Source: Catalinimonas alkaloidigena (GTDB lineage Bacteria; Bacteroidota; Bacteroidia; Cytophagales; Flexibacteraceae). From it: a stretch of 64,000 bases of DNA. The stretch spans positions 186,001-250,000 of the forward strand of contig NZ_FNFO01000009.1 in NCBI RefSeq assembly GCF_900100765.1. Direction: 5' to 3'. How positions within the stretch are numbered: the stretch's first letter is position 1; every line of letters starts with the position of its first letter. This document shows, piece by piece, positions 42,339 through 51,631 of the stretch. The notes beneath the pieces were generated by a model. That model worked only from the letters and a program-made list of their open reading frames with translations, did not search any database and had not been told where the DNA came from. Position numbers and translations under genes: made by a program.

Positions 42339-43559
42339 TTATTCGTGGCGGATGGCGTCGACCGGATCGAGGCGGGCGGCGCGCAGGGCCGGGTAGGTTC
42401 CGAACACCACGCCGATCAGCAGTGCCAGGCCGGCAATAAACCCCAGGGTGGAAGCCGTAAACGCGACCTGAAAAGGTGCTTCGGTGATGTGCCGGAGAAC
42501 GGCCACCAGCACCAGCGACCCCAGCATGCCGACAATCAGCCCGAGTAGGCTGCCAAAGCCGGAAATGGTAACCGATTCGGAGAGGAATTGCAGTAGAATG
42601 TCGCGCCGCTTGGCGCCGGTGGCCTTCCGAATGCCGATTTCCATCGTACGCTCCGTGACCGAAATCAACATCACGTTCATCACGCCGATGCCGCCCACCA
42701 GTACCGAAAGGCCCGTGATGAATCCCATGACCAGCCGGAAGATGAGAAAGCCCCGGTTGGCTTGTTGGACGCGCCCTTCGTTTGTGCTTACAAAAAAATC
42801 GTCTGCCTGGTCCGGAAACTGGCTGCGCAAGTGTGCTTCTGCCGCGGCTTGGTAAACCGGAACGTCCTCGACCGTGGGGGCTTCCAGAAAGACCTGCGGC
42901 GGATTCTTGCGAAGTTCGTCTTCCGAAAAGAGTGTTATCGGCAAGTAAGCTTGTGCCAAGGTGCCATCGCCGGCGAACAGGCCCACCACCCGGAAGGTCT
43001 CGCCGCGCAGGGAAAGCGTTTGGCCTACGACGGTTTCCGGGGCGGCCGTGCCGACCAGTTGGCGCGCCAGGGCGCGGTTCACCACCACCACCGGGCGGTG
43101 CGCCCGCACGTCGGCTTCTGTAAAGAGTTCGCCGGCTTCCACTTCGACGTGGGGCGGGAAAGGAGCGGTGGTCCCCATGGCGATCAGGCCCAGGCGTCGG
43201 GTGGTATCGGGCAGCAGCAGTTCCGTCGGCTGTCGGATGTACAGATTGCCCTGGATCGGCTGCGGCAGCGACGTCATCAGCTTCTGAAAGCGCTCGTAGT
43301 TGAGGTACGGATACGTGTCCTTGGCAATGCGCACGTGATCGACCTCCCTGGTCGTCTGACTCCCCACGATAATGTGCCGTAGCGATGTGGTGGAAACCTG
43401 CTCGTGGGCGTAGGATTCCATTCCGTCGATGAGCGACAAGATGCCGACCAGCGCCGCCACGCCGATTACGATGCCCAGCACAGACAGCATAGTGTGTAAA
43501 AAATGCGTGCGGATGTTGTGCAACGCCAGGGCAAACGAGGTAAGGACGGTTTTCAGCAT
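42339..43559 (-). CDS. MacB-type ABC transporter permease (FtsX family)
   Basis: A 406-residue permease with an N-terminal helix (about 18-42, HTMLSVLGIVIGVAALVGIL), a large periplasmic MacB_PCD domain (about 45-270), and three C-terminal helices in an FtsX domain (about 285-400) ending AALRAARLDPVDAIRHE, a hallmark of this family. It would use an ATPase subunit encoded elsewhere; none is adjacent. The ATG at 43559 (MLKTVLTSFALALHNIRTHF) fits the family start, and the longer frame to 43787 is not family-like. Such permeases export peptides, lipoproteins or toxins, or serve in signalling. Confidence 0.9.
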   Translation of the reverse strand: MLKTVLTSFALALHNIRTHFLHTMLSVLGIVIGVAALVGILSLIDGMESYAHEQVSTTSLRHIIVGSQTTREVDHVRIAKDTYPYLNYERFQKLMTSLPQPIQGNLYIRQPTELLLPDTTRRLGLIAMGTTAPFPPHVEVEAGELFTEADVRAHRPVVVVNRALARQLVGTAAPETVVGQTLSLRGETFRVVGLFAGDGTLAQAYLPITLFSEDELRKNPPQVFLEAPTVEDVPVYQAAAEAHLRSQFPDQADDFFVSTNEGRVQQANRGFLIFRLVMGFITGLSVLVGGIGVMNVMLISVTERTMEIGIRKATGAKRRDILLQFLSESVTISGFGSLLGLIVGMLGSLVLVAVLRHITEAPFQVAFTASTLGFIAGLALLIGVVFGTYPALRAARLDPVDAIRHE

Positions 43560-44076
43560 GGGGCAGAGGGTGAGGTAAGAAAGGTAGGCAAAACGAGCCA
43601 AAAGGACAGCAAGCGTGCGGGAAAAGGTGATACCTGCCTCACCGAAAAGTCCGTGCGACATTGTTACCGCAGTGTCAAAAAAGGATGCCTGTGCTGTAGT
43701 GCCGTGCCTGGATTGGCGCCAGGCCAACAACTTTTTTCGTGCCGGATCAGTATACGTTTGGGTACGTTCTCGGGACCGTGACGACAAGGCTGATTTTCAC
43801 GAGTTTACAGAAGCGAAACGCAGAGCACAAGCTGCTGTGAGGTAGTGATGCAGAAGCCAGTTTGCCTTGGCCCCGGTGCCCAAACTACGTGCGTAGGCGA
43901 TCCGCCGGGCGGTTCCCCTACGACGCAGCCCACTCCGACCAGAAGGGAAAGGAATTTATCTTCCTTATTTCATAGGTAATAAAATAGAGATAATTGATCT
44001 TTTTTGATGGTATTGTCGATTCAAACTCCCAAATTGCAAGACTGAGCCCTTATTTTTTACTTAAAAGTTTCATCTT
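43560..44076. other. Divergent intergenic region, 517 bp
   Basis: This holds the promoters of the ABC permease (minus) and the M43 protease (plus). A small inverted repeat TTGGC-N5-GCCAA (43713-43727) followed by a T run is present, and the last 120 bp before the protease gene are strongly AT-rich (cataggtaataaaatagag). No coding frame with family features was seen. Confidence 0.4.
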
Positions 44077-45792
44077 ATGAAGAAAGTGTCCTTTATCCTG
44101 CTGTCCGCTTTGTTCCTGGCCGGTCCTGCCTGGGCGCAGCGCGTGTGCGCCACCATGGAAGCGCTGGATCGTATTGAGGCGGAAAACCCGGAGGTCTCGG
44201 AGCAGATGCGTCGTATTGAGCAGTTTACGCAGCAGTACGTGCAGCAAATGCGCAATCCGAAAGGCCTGCAAACGCTTGCCGACGAGGTCTACACCATTCC
44301 GGTCGTGGTGCATGTCGTCTATCGTACCGATGCGGAAAACATCACCACCAGTCAGATTCAGTCGCAGCTCAACGTGCTGAACAAAGACTTTCGCCGCTTG
44401 AACGCCGACTACGGGAACACTCCTTCAGAATTTGCGGGGCGGGTCGCCGATGCCAAAATCGAATTTGCGCTGGCCAAGGTCAGCCCCGGCGGAAAACCCA
44501 CGTCGGGCATCACCCGCACCAAAACGACCCGCACTTCTTTCAGCTCGGACGACCGCGTCAAGTCGACCGCGCAGGGCGGCCGCAACGCCTGGCCTGCCGA
44601 CAAGTACCTGAACATCTGGGTCTGTAAGCTCAGCGGCGGCCTGCTGGGCTATGCACAGTTTCCGGGCGGTCCGGCCTCGACCGACGGGGTGGTCATCAAC
44701 TACACGGCGTTTGGCACCAACGGCACCGCCGCCGCTCCTTTCAACAAAGGGCGGACCGCTACGCACGAAGTTGGCCACTACCTGAACCTGCGCCACATCT
44801 GGGGTGATGGCGGATGCGGTGCCAGCGATTACGTCTCGGATACGCCCGACGACGACGGGCCGAACTACGGCTGTCCTTCGCACCCCATTTCTTCGTGCGG
44901 CGTGCGCTCCATGTTTATGAACTACATGGATTACGTCGACGACGCCTGCATGTACATGTTCACGACCGGCCAGAAAACCCGCATGCGGGCGGTGTTGGCC
45001 GCCGGAGGGGCACGTGGTTCGCTGGTCGGCAATGCCGGGGGTGGCAGCAGCAACACCCCGACTTATTGCGCCTCGCAGGGAAACAGCACCGCAGACGAAT
45101 GGCTCAACCGGGTGAAGGTCGGCAGCATCAACAAACTGTCCGGCGACAACGGCGGATATGTGGACTTTACTACAACTTCAGCGAACCTGACCAAAGGAAA
45201 TTCTTACAGCCTGACCCTGACACCGGCCTGGTCGGGCACGGTCTATGGCGAGGGCTATGCGGCCTGGATCGACTACAACCAGGATGGCGACTTCGACGAC
45301 AGCGGCGAGCGGGTGTACAGCCGCAGCAGCACGACGGCTACCTCGGTTACGGGGTCGTTTGTGGTGCCGAGCGGTGCCAAAACCGGTTCGACGCGGATGC
45401 GTGTCGCGATGAAATACAACGGTACGCCCCAGCCCTGCGAAAGCTTTGCCTACGGAGAGGTAGAGGACTATACCGTGGTGATCGGGACCGGTGGAACGCG
45501 TTCCGCCGAAGCTACTGCCGAGCCGGTTGTGCGCTACTATCCTAATCCGGCCCGCGAAAGCCTTACCATGGAAGTGACGTTGCCCGACGAGGGAACTCCG
45601 GGCATGGCCACGCCATTGGCGGTGGAAGTCTTCAACACCAGCGGACAACGGGTCGACGCCTTTACCTGGACTGCCCCTACGGGCCAGTCGGTGCGGACGA
45701 TCGACATCCAGGCCTGGCCGGCCGGGCTTTACCTGATTCGCATGGAAGGCGACCGGTTGCGAACCACCGAGCGGATCACGGTCGTGAAGTAA
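44077..45792 (+). CDS. T9SS-secreted M43 family metalloprotease (cytophagalysin-like)
   Basis: A 571-residue secreted zinc protease. Signal peptide 1-19, a short propeptide, the M43 pappalysin-like catalytic domain (about 70-320) with HEVGHYLNLRH (H230, E231, H234, H240) and the Met-turn MNYMDYVDDACM, then a GEVED-type beta domain (about 345-460, ending GEVEDYTVVIG) and a T9SS type A domain (about 483-571, VRYYPNPARESLTMEV ... AGLYLIRMEGDRLRTTERITVVK). Its targets are extracellular proteins. It stands alone, with a strong terminator downstream. Confidence 0.94.
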   Translation: MKKVSFILLSALFLAGPAWAQRVCATMEALDRIEAENPEVSEQMRRIEQFTQQYVQQMRNPKGLQTLADEVYTIPVVVHVVYRTDAENITTSQIQSQLNVLNKDFRRLNADYGNTPSEFAGRVADAKIEFALAKVSPGGKPTSGITRTKTTRTSFSSDDRVKSTAQGGRNAWPADKYLNIWVCKLSGGLLGYAQFPGGPASTDGVVINYTAFGTNGTAAAPFNKGRTATHEVGHYLNLRHIWGDGGCGASDYVSDTPDDDGPNYGCPSHPISSCGVRSMFMNYMDYVDDACMYMFTTGQKTRMRAVLAAGGARGSLVGNAGGGSSNTPTYCASQGNSTADEWLNRVKVGSINKLSGDNGGYVDFTTTSANLTKGNSYSLTLTPAWSGTVYGEGYAAWIDYNQDGDFDDSGERVYSRSSTTATSVTGSFVVPSGAKTGSTRMRVAMKYNGTPQPCESFAYGEVEDYTVVIGTGGTRSAEATAEPVVRYYPNPARESLTMEVTLPDEGTPGMATPLAVEVFNTSGQRVDAFTWTAPTGQSVRTIDIQAWPAGLYLIRMEGDRLRTTERITVVK

Positions 45793-45814
45793 AAGCAAGC
45801 AACATAGTATCCCT

Positions 45815-45847
45815 CGAAAAAAGCGCGGCACTCCCGCGCTTTTTTCG
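45815..45847 (+). terminator. Rho-independent terminator of the M43 protease gene
   Basis: The perfect 14-bp stem CGAAAAAAGCGCGG/CCGCGCTTTTTTCG has a 5-nt loop and contains its own T run, so it can act in both directions. It ends one base before the upstream candidate start of the next gene. Confidence 0.88.
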
Positions 45848-45878
45848 TATGCTATTGCGCAAACGAAGCCTTGAGGAA

Positions 45879-46601
45879 ATGACTGCACGTACAGAAGAAA
45901 CACGCAACCGGGGAAAGCATCCGAGCGACGAGAAACTATTCAGCGCGAAGTGGCACCCCGCTCTGAAAGAAGCCGTCGACGACCTGGAATTCCTGCTGGA
46001 GCGGGGCTACGGCAGTGCGTCGGCTCTGCAACTGGTGGGCAATCGGTACCGGCTCAACAAACGGCAACAGGAAGCCGTGTTGCGCATGAGCGCGTCTGCC
46101 CAAGAAGCCGAGCTGCGTCGACTGAAGGCCTGTAGTCCGGCGGCACTGGCCGGAGCCACGGTCGCCATTGACGGATTCAACCAGCTCATTCTGCTGGAAA
46201 GCATCCTGTCGGGAGCCTACGTTTTCGGCTGCCGGGACGGCACCATCCGCGACATTTCCAGTGTGCACGGTTCGTACAAACGGGTCGTCAAAACCGAAGA
46301 TGCCGCCCGGACCATCGGGGAGGCGTTGCAGGAGCTACGGGTCGCGCAGGTCGCGTGGTGGCTGGATGCGCCCATTTCCAACAGCGGGCGGCTCAAGTCC
46401 TTTTTGCGGGACATCGGGCAGGCGTATGGGTATCCGTGGGAACTGGAACTGGCCAACAACCCCGATCTGGTGCTGGCCGAAAGCGACGATATCGTGATCA
46501 CTTCCGACGGCTGGATTCTGGATCGTGCCGACCGGTGGTTCAATTTTGGAGCGTATCTGGTCGAGCGGCAGAAAGTACACCCCCAACTCATCCGTGTGTA
46601 A
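45879..46601 (+). CDS. DUF434/DUF5616 protein
   Basis: A 240-residue cytoplasmic protein with the DUF434 region (DLEFLLERGYGSASALQLVG, NRYRLNKRQQEAVLRM) and a second domain (DGFNQLILLESILSGAYVF, DGTIRDISSVHGSYKR, WWLDAPISNSGRLKSFLRDI, AESDDIVITSDGWILD) that belongs to the DUF5616 type and looks like a NYN/PIN-like nuclease fold by its Asp pattern (inference). The ATG at 45879 is chosen; the ATG at 45849 lies right against the terminator hairpin. Conserved across Bacteria and Archaea but uncharacterised. Single gene. Confidence 0.82.
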   Translation: MTARTEETRNRGKHPSDEKLFSAKWHPALKEAVDDLEFLLERGYGSASALQLVGNRYRLNKRQQEAVLRMSASAQEAELRRLKACSPAALAGATVAIDGFNQLILLESILSGAYVFGCRDGTIRDISSVHGSYKRVVKTEDAARTIGEALQELRVAQVAWWLDAPISNSGRLKSFLRDIGQAYGYPWELELANNPDLVLAESDDIVITSDGWILDRADRWFNFGAYLVERQKVHPQLIRV

Positions 46602-46706
46602 ATCGTGCTTTCCCGAAGAGACATACGTCGACGCCCCTGTGGCCGGAAAGGCTTTCTCGCACCACCGCCTGCGTTGTCGAAGGGCGTTCAGGCGTGACTA
46701 GCGAAG

Positions 46707-48353
46707 TCAACTCACCCGCGAAATGCTGCGCAGATCCGACGCGAGCTGGCGGACCACTTCGCGGTTGTCGGGATCGTACACCCAATAGTTGTCGAACAAA
46801 TCCACAATTTCGGGGTTGGTCTTGGCGCCGGCCAGCGTGAGGCTGTGGAAACGCGTCCCGGTCTTCTGTTTTTTGTGCATCTGCCGGACGATGTCTTCCC
46901 GAATGTCGTACATCACGAAATCGGAGACCATCAGCACATCGGCGTCTTCGTAGTCTTTGTCGTCCAGCATCCGCAGCGCTTCGTGCATCGCCGGCGAAAT
47001 GTCGGTCCCTCCGTCGAAGCGGCGGTTCAGAAAGTCGACGATCTTGTCCATCGACGTTTCCAGTTCCATCAGGTTGATCGTGTGCAGCCCTACCGAAAAC
47101 GAGATCAGGTAGGCGTGGCGGCGTTCGCGGGCGGCCATTTTGAGTACGGCAAAGCAAAGCACCTTGGCAATGTGTTCGGGCGTGCCTTCCATCGAGCCGC
47201 TGGTGTCGATGCAAATGATGAACGGCCCGCGCTCCTGCGCTTTTTGCTGGGCTTGTTGCTCGTAGAGCATGTCCCGTCCCTTCACAGCCTGTTCGCCCTG
47301 GTACTGGAACGTGAGGAGTCGCTTTTCGAGGTATTTTTTGAAGAAAAGAGTTTCGGTGACGGGCGTGCCGAGCAAGGCCGCTTCGGTGGGAAGGACGTTC
47401 GGCAGGTCGTCGCTTTCGTGAACGCCGCTGATTTCGCCGCGCAGGCCGGGCACGGTTTTCCACTCGCTTTTCGAGATGGCGCGGGCGTAGAGCTGTTCGT
47501 CGAGTTCGGTTTCGGCGTCGCGCCAGCGGCCCAGCAGTTGCGCCAGTTGCCGGATGCCGTGCTCATTCTGCAAAATTTCGGCGTAGCGTTCCAGCACGTT
47601 GAACGTGTGCTTCTTCCACAAGCCTTTGTCGAGGTCCCAAAACCGACCGACGTCGAGCGTAAACGGCGCGATGAGGTCGAGCAGCTTCTGAAATTCTTCC
47701 ACCTTCTGGTACAGCAGTTGGCTGAATTCTTCGCGTTCCTCTTCCATGCGTTCCATCTCGTAGCGCAGGCTGCGGGCGATCAGCAGCGCTTCCCACTGCG
47801 TCAGCAGGTCCTGAATGATCCGTTCGATGGGGTGTTGCCAGTCCATCCCGTGTTCCCGGTAGGCCGCATCGAGCCGTTGGAGAAAGGCTTTCCGGTCGCG
47901 GAACGTATCGTCGAACCGTTCCTGGTAAAAAAGGACGTCCAGCTCTTCGCGCGTATAGTTTTCCTTCAGAAACTGGGTGAGGTGATACCACGTCTCGGCA
48001 AAAATGCGCAGCGGCCGTTCCTGCCACGACCCTAGCCGCCGGAACTCTTCCTGGTAGGGATTCTCCGTCTTGACACGCTGGTGCGTCTTCCGCATCCACT
48101 GCAACGTGTCCTGCACCACCTGCGTCGCCAGTGCGTCGTGCTGCCCTAACACCTGAAGCGTCGTCTCGTGCGAAAACACCCGGTCGAGGGTTTCTTTCAA
48201 CAGATCGAACTCTGCCGACGGAGCCGCCAGCGCTTCCAGTTCGCCGCCGGGGTGGTTGAACCGATGCAGCAGGTAGCGCACGAGGTAACGGCGCGTGCCT
48301 TTGTCGAGCAGCGCCCCGAACTCAATAAACTGTTTAAAATCGTCTTCTTTCAA
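46707..48353 (-). CDS. ViaA-like VWA-domain protein
   Basis: A 548-residue soluble protein. A helical N-terminal region (about 1-340, rich in Glu/Arg coiled-coil sequence such as YEMERMEEEREEFSQLLYQK) precedes a von Willebrand A domain (about 370-548) with the MIDAS motif DTSGSM, GGTDISPAM and VSDFVMYD. This matches ViaA, the partner of the MoxR-type AAA ATPase RavA, which helps mature metal-containing complexes. No AAA gene is adjacent, so the partner, if any, is elsewhere. The length fits ViaA homologues. Monocistronic on the minus strand. Confidence 0.87.
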   Translation of the reverse strand: MKEDDFKQFIEFGALLDKGTRRYLVRYLLHRFNHPGGELEALAAPSAEFDLLKETLDRVFSHETTLQVLGQHDALATQVVQDTLQWMRKTHQRVKTENPYQEEFRRLGSWQERPLRIFAETWYHLTQFLKENYTREELDVLFYQERFDDTFRDRKAFLQRLDAAYREHGMDWQHPIERIIQDLLTQWEALLIARSLRYEMERMEEEREEFSQLLYQKVEEFQKLLDLIAPFTLDVGRFWDLDKGLWKKHTFNVLERYAEILQNEHGIRQLAQLLGRWRDAETELDEQLYARAISKSEWKTVPGLRGEISGVHESDDLPNVLPTEAALLGTPVTETLFFKKYLEKRLLTFQYQGEQAVKGRDMLYEQQAQQKAQERGPFIICIDTSGSMEGTPEHIAKVLCFAVLKMAARERRHAYLISFSVGLHTINLMELETSMDKIVDFLNRRFDGGTDISPAMHEALRMLDDKDYEDADVLMVSDFVMYDIREDIVRQMHKKQKTGTRFHSLTLAGAKTNPEIVDLFDNYWVYDPDNREVVRQLASDLRSISRVS

Positions 48354-48630
48354 AATACGTGGGTCAATCAGGTAGCCTTCCTCAAAGGAAACACGAACCG
48401 CCCGGAATAGTTGACGACGTGCCTACGTTTTTAAAATCTGTCGGCAAACAAAAAACAGTATACTTTTTGCAAAACCGCTTCTTTACGAGTGCAGCCCGCC
48501 ACCCTCGTGGATGAGGTCGGATCGTGGGAGGAGGTAGAAGTTAGGCGATCCGCCCGCTGGCTCTTGACGCACAATCTTGTCACGAAATGCTGTACTGTAA
48601 CCCTTTGCCCGATTCTGACCCTACTACGGA

Positions 48631-49626
48631 ATGAACAACTCTTTTTGGCATCAACTCTTGTGTGGCCTGGTGCTGGCGTGCCTGAGCGGCGCTCCCGTTC
48701 TCGCCCAGTCGTCGCCGCCGATCCCCTACGATACGTCCTTTACACCGCAGTCGACCTACCTGAAAGAGCGAAAAAACTTTCCGAACGTCGAACTGGTGAC
48801 GCCGCAATTGCCCCGGGGCGTGGCGTGGGAAAAGGACGTCGTCTACCGGGAAATCAAAGACACACCGTACGGCGACCGGCAACTGCACGCCGACATTTTT
48901 CATCCGAAAAAGACGGCGGCCGGACCCTACCCGGCGGTGCTGCTGATCCACGGCGGTGGCTGGCGGTCGGGTAGTAAATTCAACCTGATTCCGATGGCGC
49001 AGCAACTGGCTGCGGCCGGGTACGTCACGCTGGCGGTCGAGTACCGTCTCGCGCTGGAAGCACTGTATCCCGCCTCCCTCGTCGACATCAAAGCGGCGAT
49101 TCGCTGGCTCCGCGCCCACGCCAGGGAGTACCACGTCGATCCGGAAAAAATCGCGGTGCTGGGCTGTTCGTCGGGGGCGCAGGTGGTGACGCTGATCGGC
49201 ACGACCCCGAGCGATCCGCAATTTGAGGGAGGGGCGTACCCGGACCAGTCGAGCGACGTGCAGGCCATCGTCAACATCGATGGTGTGGTGTCGTTCATCC
49301 ATCCCGAAGCCGAAGCCGAGGTAAAAGGCAATTCGGCCAGCACCTGGCTGGGGGCGCGCTACGAAGAAAATCCGACGCTCTGGACAGCCGCTTCTCCGTT
49401 GGAGCACGTCAGCGCACAAACGCCGCCGATCCTGTTCGTGAACAGTTCGATTCCCCGGTTCCACGCGGGCCGCGACGATTTCTTCCAAAAATTAGATGCG
49501 TACGGCACGTACCACGAAGTCCACACCCTGCCCGACACGCCCCATCCGTTCTGGCTGTTGCATCCCTGGTTCAAACCGACCGTCGGCTACGTCCGCGGCT
49601 TTTTGGATAAGGTCTTTAAGGAGTAG
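48631..49626 (+). CDS. Secreted alpha/beta hydrolase (BD-FAE/carboxylesterase-like)
   Basis: A 331-residue exported esterase with a signal peptide (1-25, LAQ end). The oxyanion motif is HGGGWRSGS and the nucleophile is the Ser in LGCSSGAQVV; the Asp lies probably in FVNSSIPRFHAGRDDF and the His in LPDTPHPFWLL. HGGG-type hydrolases of this group remove acetyl or feruloyl groups from plant polysaccharides. The CE8 pectinesterase gene follows in the same direction after 88 bp, suggesting joint action on pectin side groups (inference). Confidence 0.87.
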   Translation: MNNSFWHQLLCGLVLACLSGAPVLAQSSPPIPYDTSFTPQSTYLKERKNFPNVELVTPQLPRGVAWEKDVVYREIKDTPYGDRQLHADIFHPKKTAAGPYPAVLLIHGGGWRSGSKFNLIPMAQQLAAAGYVTLAVEYRLALEALYPASLVDIKAAIRWLRAHAREYHVDPEKIAVLGCSSGAQVVTLIGTTPSDPQFEGGAYPDQSSDVQAIVNIDGVVSFIHPEAEAEVKGNSASTWLGARYEENPTLWTAASPLEHVSAQTPPILFVNSSIPRFHAGRDDFFQKLDAYGTYHEVHTLPDTPHPFWLLHPWFKPTVGYVRGFLDKVFKE

Positions 49627-49714
49627 GTGATTGATGAACCAGGATTTGATCAGGGTACAAAGCGCACGTAGTCTCTACTAACCACAACAAAAGGATATCA
49701 CCAATTACCTCATC

Positions 49715-50698
49715 ATGCTATATAACCGTCTCTTCCTTGTCTGCGCTATTAGCTTCTGGATCGCGTGTTTTACTGTTCCGGCTTCCGCCCAAAATCCCGG
49801 CTATCAAACCGAATTTACGGTGGCGCAGGACGGCAGCGGTGACTTTACCCGTATTCAGGAGGCCATCGATGCCACCAAGGCTTTTCCCGATGAGCCCATC
49901 ACGATTCGGCTCAAAAAGGGGGTCTACAAAGAGAAGGTGCGCGTGTATTCCTGGAATACGAAACTGTCGCTGATCGGAGAAGATCGGGAAAACACGGTCA
50001 TCACCTACGACGACTATTTCGACAAGATCAACCTCGGGCGGAACAGCACATTTCACACCTACACGCTTCAGGTGGAGGCCAACGATTTTCGCCTGGAAAA
50101 CGTCACGGTCGAAAACACGGCGGGTCCGGTGGGGCAAGCCGTGGCGTTGCACGTGGAAGGTGACCGCTGCGTGTTCGTTAATTGTGCGTTCAAAGGCAAC
50201 CAGGATACCGTTTACCTGGCGGGCGAGCGGTCGCGCGACTATTTCCGCAACTGTTATATCGACGGCACGACCGACTTTATTTTCGGGGAGGCGACGGCCT
50301 GGTTCGAAGCGTGTGAAATCCGGGCGAAGAGCGATTCGTACATCACCGCCGCCTCCACCGTGGAAGGACGTCCCTATGGTTTTGTGTTTCACGAATGCGA
50401 CATTACGGCTGCGCCTGACGTGAAACAGGTGTACCTGGGGCGGCCCTGGCGGCAGTTTGCCCGCACTGTTTTTCTTGAATGCAACTTGCAGGCCCCCATC
50501 GCCCCGGAAGGGTGGAAGGCGTGGAGCAACAAAGACGACAAGCAAACCACGTTCTACGCGGAATATGCGTCACAAGGCCCCGGTGCGCAACCCAAGCAGC
50601 GCATTGCCTGGTCGCATCAGCTTTCCAAAGCGGACGCCGCCGCTTACACCCCCGAAAAGATTCTGGAAGGGTGGATGCCGGAGGCGGCTAAGCCCTGA
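49715..50698 (+). CDS. Secreted pectinesterase, carbohydrate esterase family 8
   Basis: A 327-residue CE8 enzyme that removes methyl esters from homogalacturonan. Signal peptide 1-25 (ASA end), then a right-handed beta-helix with all family motifs: GSGDFTRIQEAID, VGQAVALHV, the oxyanion Gln and catalytic Asp in GNQDTVYLAG, the second Asp in DGTTDFIFGEATAWFE, and the substrate Arg in VYLGRPWRQFART. The de-esterified product is the substrate of the PL10 lyase at 57385. It follows the alpha/beta esterase gene and ends next to the convergent VOC gene. Confidence 0.95.
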   Translation: MLYNRLFLVCAISFWIACFTVPASAQNPGYQTEFTVAQDGSGDFTRIQEAIDATKAFPDEPITIRLKKGVYKEKVRVYSWNTKLSLIGEDRENTVITYDDYFDKINLGRNSTFHTYTLQVEANDFRLENVTVENTAGPVGQAVALHVEGDRCVFVNCAFKGNQDTVYLAGERSRDYFRNCYIDGTTDFIFGEATAWFEACEIRAKSDSYITAASTVEGRPYGFVFHECDITAAPDVKQVYLGRPWRQFARTVFLECNLQAPIAPEGWKAWSNKDDKQTTFYAEYASQGPGAQPKQRIAWSHQLSKADAAAYTPEKILEGWMPEAAKP

Positions 50699-51085
50699 TT
50701 ACATCACCTGAGCAATTTGCAGGTGGTTGCCGCACGTATCCTCAAAAACCGCCAGTTTGGCCGTGCCCATTTCGGTGGGCGGCACGCTGAACACGACGCC
50801 CCGCTGTTGCAGCCGTTCGTACGTCTGTTGCACGTCGTCGACCTGGAATGTCGTGTAGGGAATACCCGCTTCGAATAAGGCGCGCTGGTATACCTGGGCC
50901 GGTGCAAAACCCATGGGTTCCAGGAGGAGTTCTGTGCCGTCGCGCTCTTCTGGGGAAACAACCGTGAGCCAGCGGTGTTCGCCCATCGGAATCTCGGTTT
51001 TTTTAACGAAGCCCAACACGTCGGTATAGAAGCGGAGCGCTTTTTCCTGATCGTCGACGGGGACACTGGTGAGGTTGATTTTCAT
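50699..51085 (-). CDS. VOC (glyoxalase/bleomycin-resistance fold) protein
   Basis: A 128-residue single-module VOC protein (two beta-alpha-beta-beta-beta units): NLTSVPVDDQEKALRFYTDVLGF, TVVSPEERDGTELLLEP, YTTFQVDDVQQTYERLQQRG and TAKLAVFEDTCGNHLQIAQ. It probably binds a metal, but the reaction is unknown. It lies 45 bp downstream of an AraC-type regulator in the same direction, likely one transcript. Its stop is adjacent to the convergent pectinesterase stop, with no overlap. Confidence 0.88.
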   Translation of the reverse strand: MKINLTSVPVDDQEKALRFYTDVLGFVKKTEIPMGEHRWLTVVSPEERDGTELLLEPMGFAPAQVYQRALFEAGIPYTTFQVDDVQQTYERLQQRGVVFSVPPTEMGTAKLAVFEDTCGNHLQIAQVM

Positions 51086-51130
51086 AAAGGGGCAAGGGGT
51101 TACGTGCTCCGCAAAGTCGCCATCACTCGG

Positions 51131-51553
51131 TTAAGATCGTTCTTGAAAATTGCTTTTCTGCGCGTGTCGCCGCTGAAAAGTGCCGGGCGTGGTGCCGGTC
51201 ATTTTCCGGAAGAGGGTGGTAAACGAGCCCACACTGTCGAACCCGACGGCAAAGCAGACCGCACGGGCCGGTTGTCCCTGTCGTAACCGCAATTTCGCCT
51301 GTTGAATCCGCACCGACGTCAGGTACTGGTAGGGCGTTTGGCCGTAGAGCCGTTTGAACAGCCGGAGGAAGTGAAATTTGGATAGGAATGCCTCTCGGCA
51401 GAGCGCGTCCAGCAGAATCCTTTCCGAAAACTGGCGCTCCATGAACTGCTTTGCCCTGCGGACGCGGGCCACCTGTTCCGGTGGCGGATAAACCGTAGTC
51501 CGGAGCTGATCCATCTGCTGTTGGTAGAAGGTAGGCGGGGCGGGGAGTGGCAT
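51131..51553 (-). CDS. Small AraC-family regulator
   Basis: A 140-residue protein consisting almost entirely of the two AraC helix-turn-helix units (QFMERQFSERILLDALCREA, FLSKFHFLRLFKRLYGQTPY, RIQQAKLRLRQGQPARAVC, FDSVGSFTTLFRKMTGTTPG), with no ligand-binding domain. Such stand-alone HTH proteins usually control the neighbouring gene, here the VOC protein. The ATG at 51553 is preferred because the longer frame begins inside the terminator hairpin at 51570-51609. Similar AraC/VOC pairs are common in Bacteroidota. Confidence 0.88.
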   Translation of the reverse strand: MPLPAPPTFYQQQMDQLRTTVYPPPEQVARVRRAKQFMERQFSERILLDALCREAFLSKFHFLRLFKRLYGQTPYQYLTSVRIQQAKLRLRQGQPARAVCFAVGFDSVGSFTTLFRKMTGTTPGTFQRRHAQKSNFQERS

Positions 51554-51569
51554 CACAAAAGCATGATAC

Positions 51570-51609
51570 ACAAAAAGCCGCACCTTGCGTAAAAGATGCG
51601 GCTTTTTGT
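51570..51609 (-). terminator. Terminator of the TIM-barrel protein gene
   Basis: The perfect 13-bp stem ACAAAAAGCCGCA/TGCGGCTTTTTGT has a 14-nt loop and T runs in both orientations. It separates the exported TIM-barrel gene from the AraC/VOC unit. Confidence 0.85.
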
Positions 51610-51631
51610 CGTTATGGCCCAGCAGCGAACG

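Noticed and set aside
46845-48035. 396-residue plus-strand frame opposite the VWA gene
   Set aside because: It mirrors the ViaA-like gene; the translation is Phe/Gln/Val-rich with no recognisable domain.
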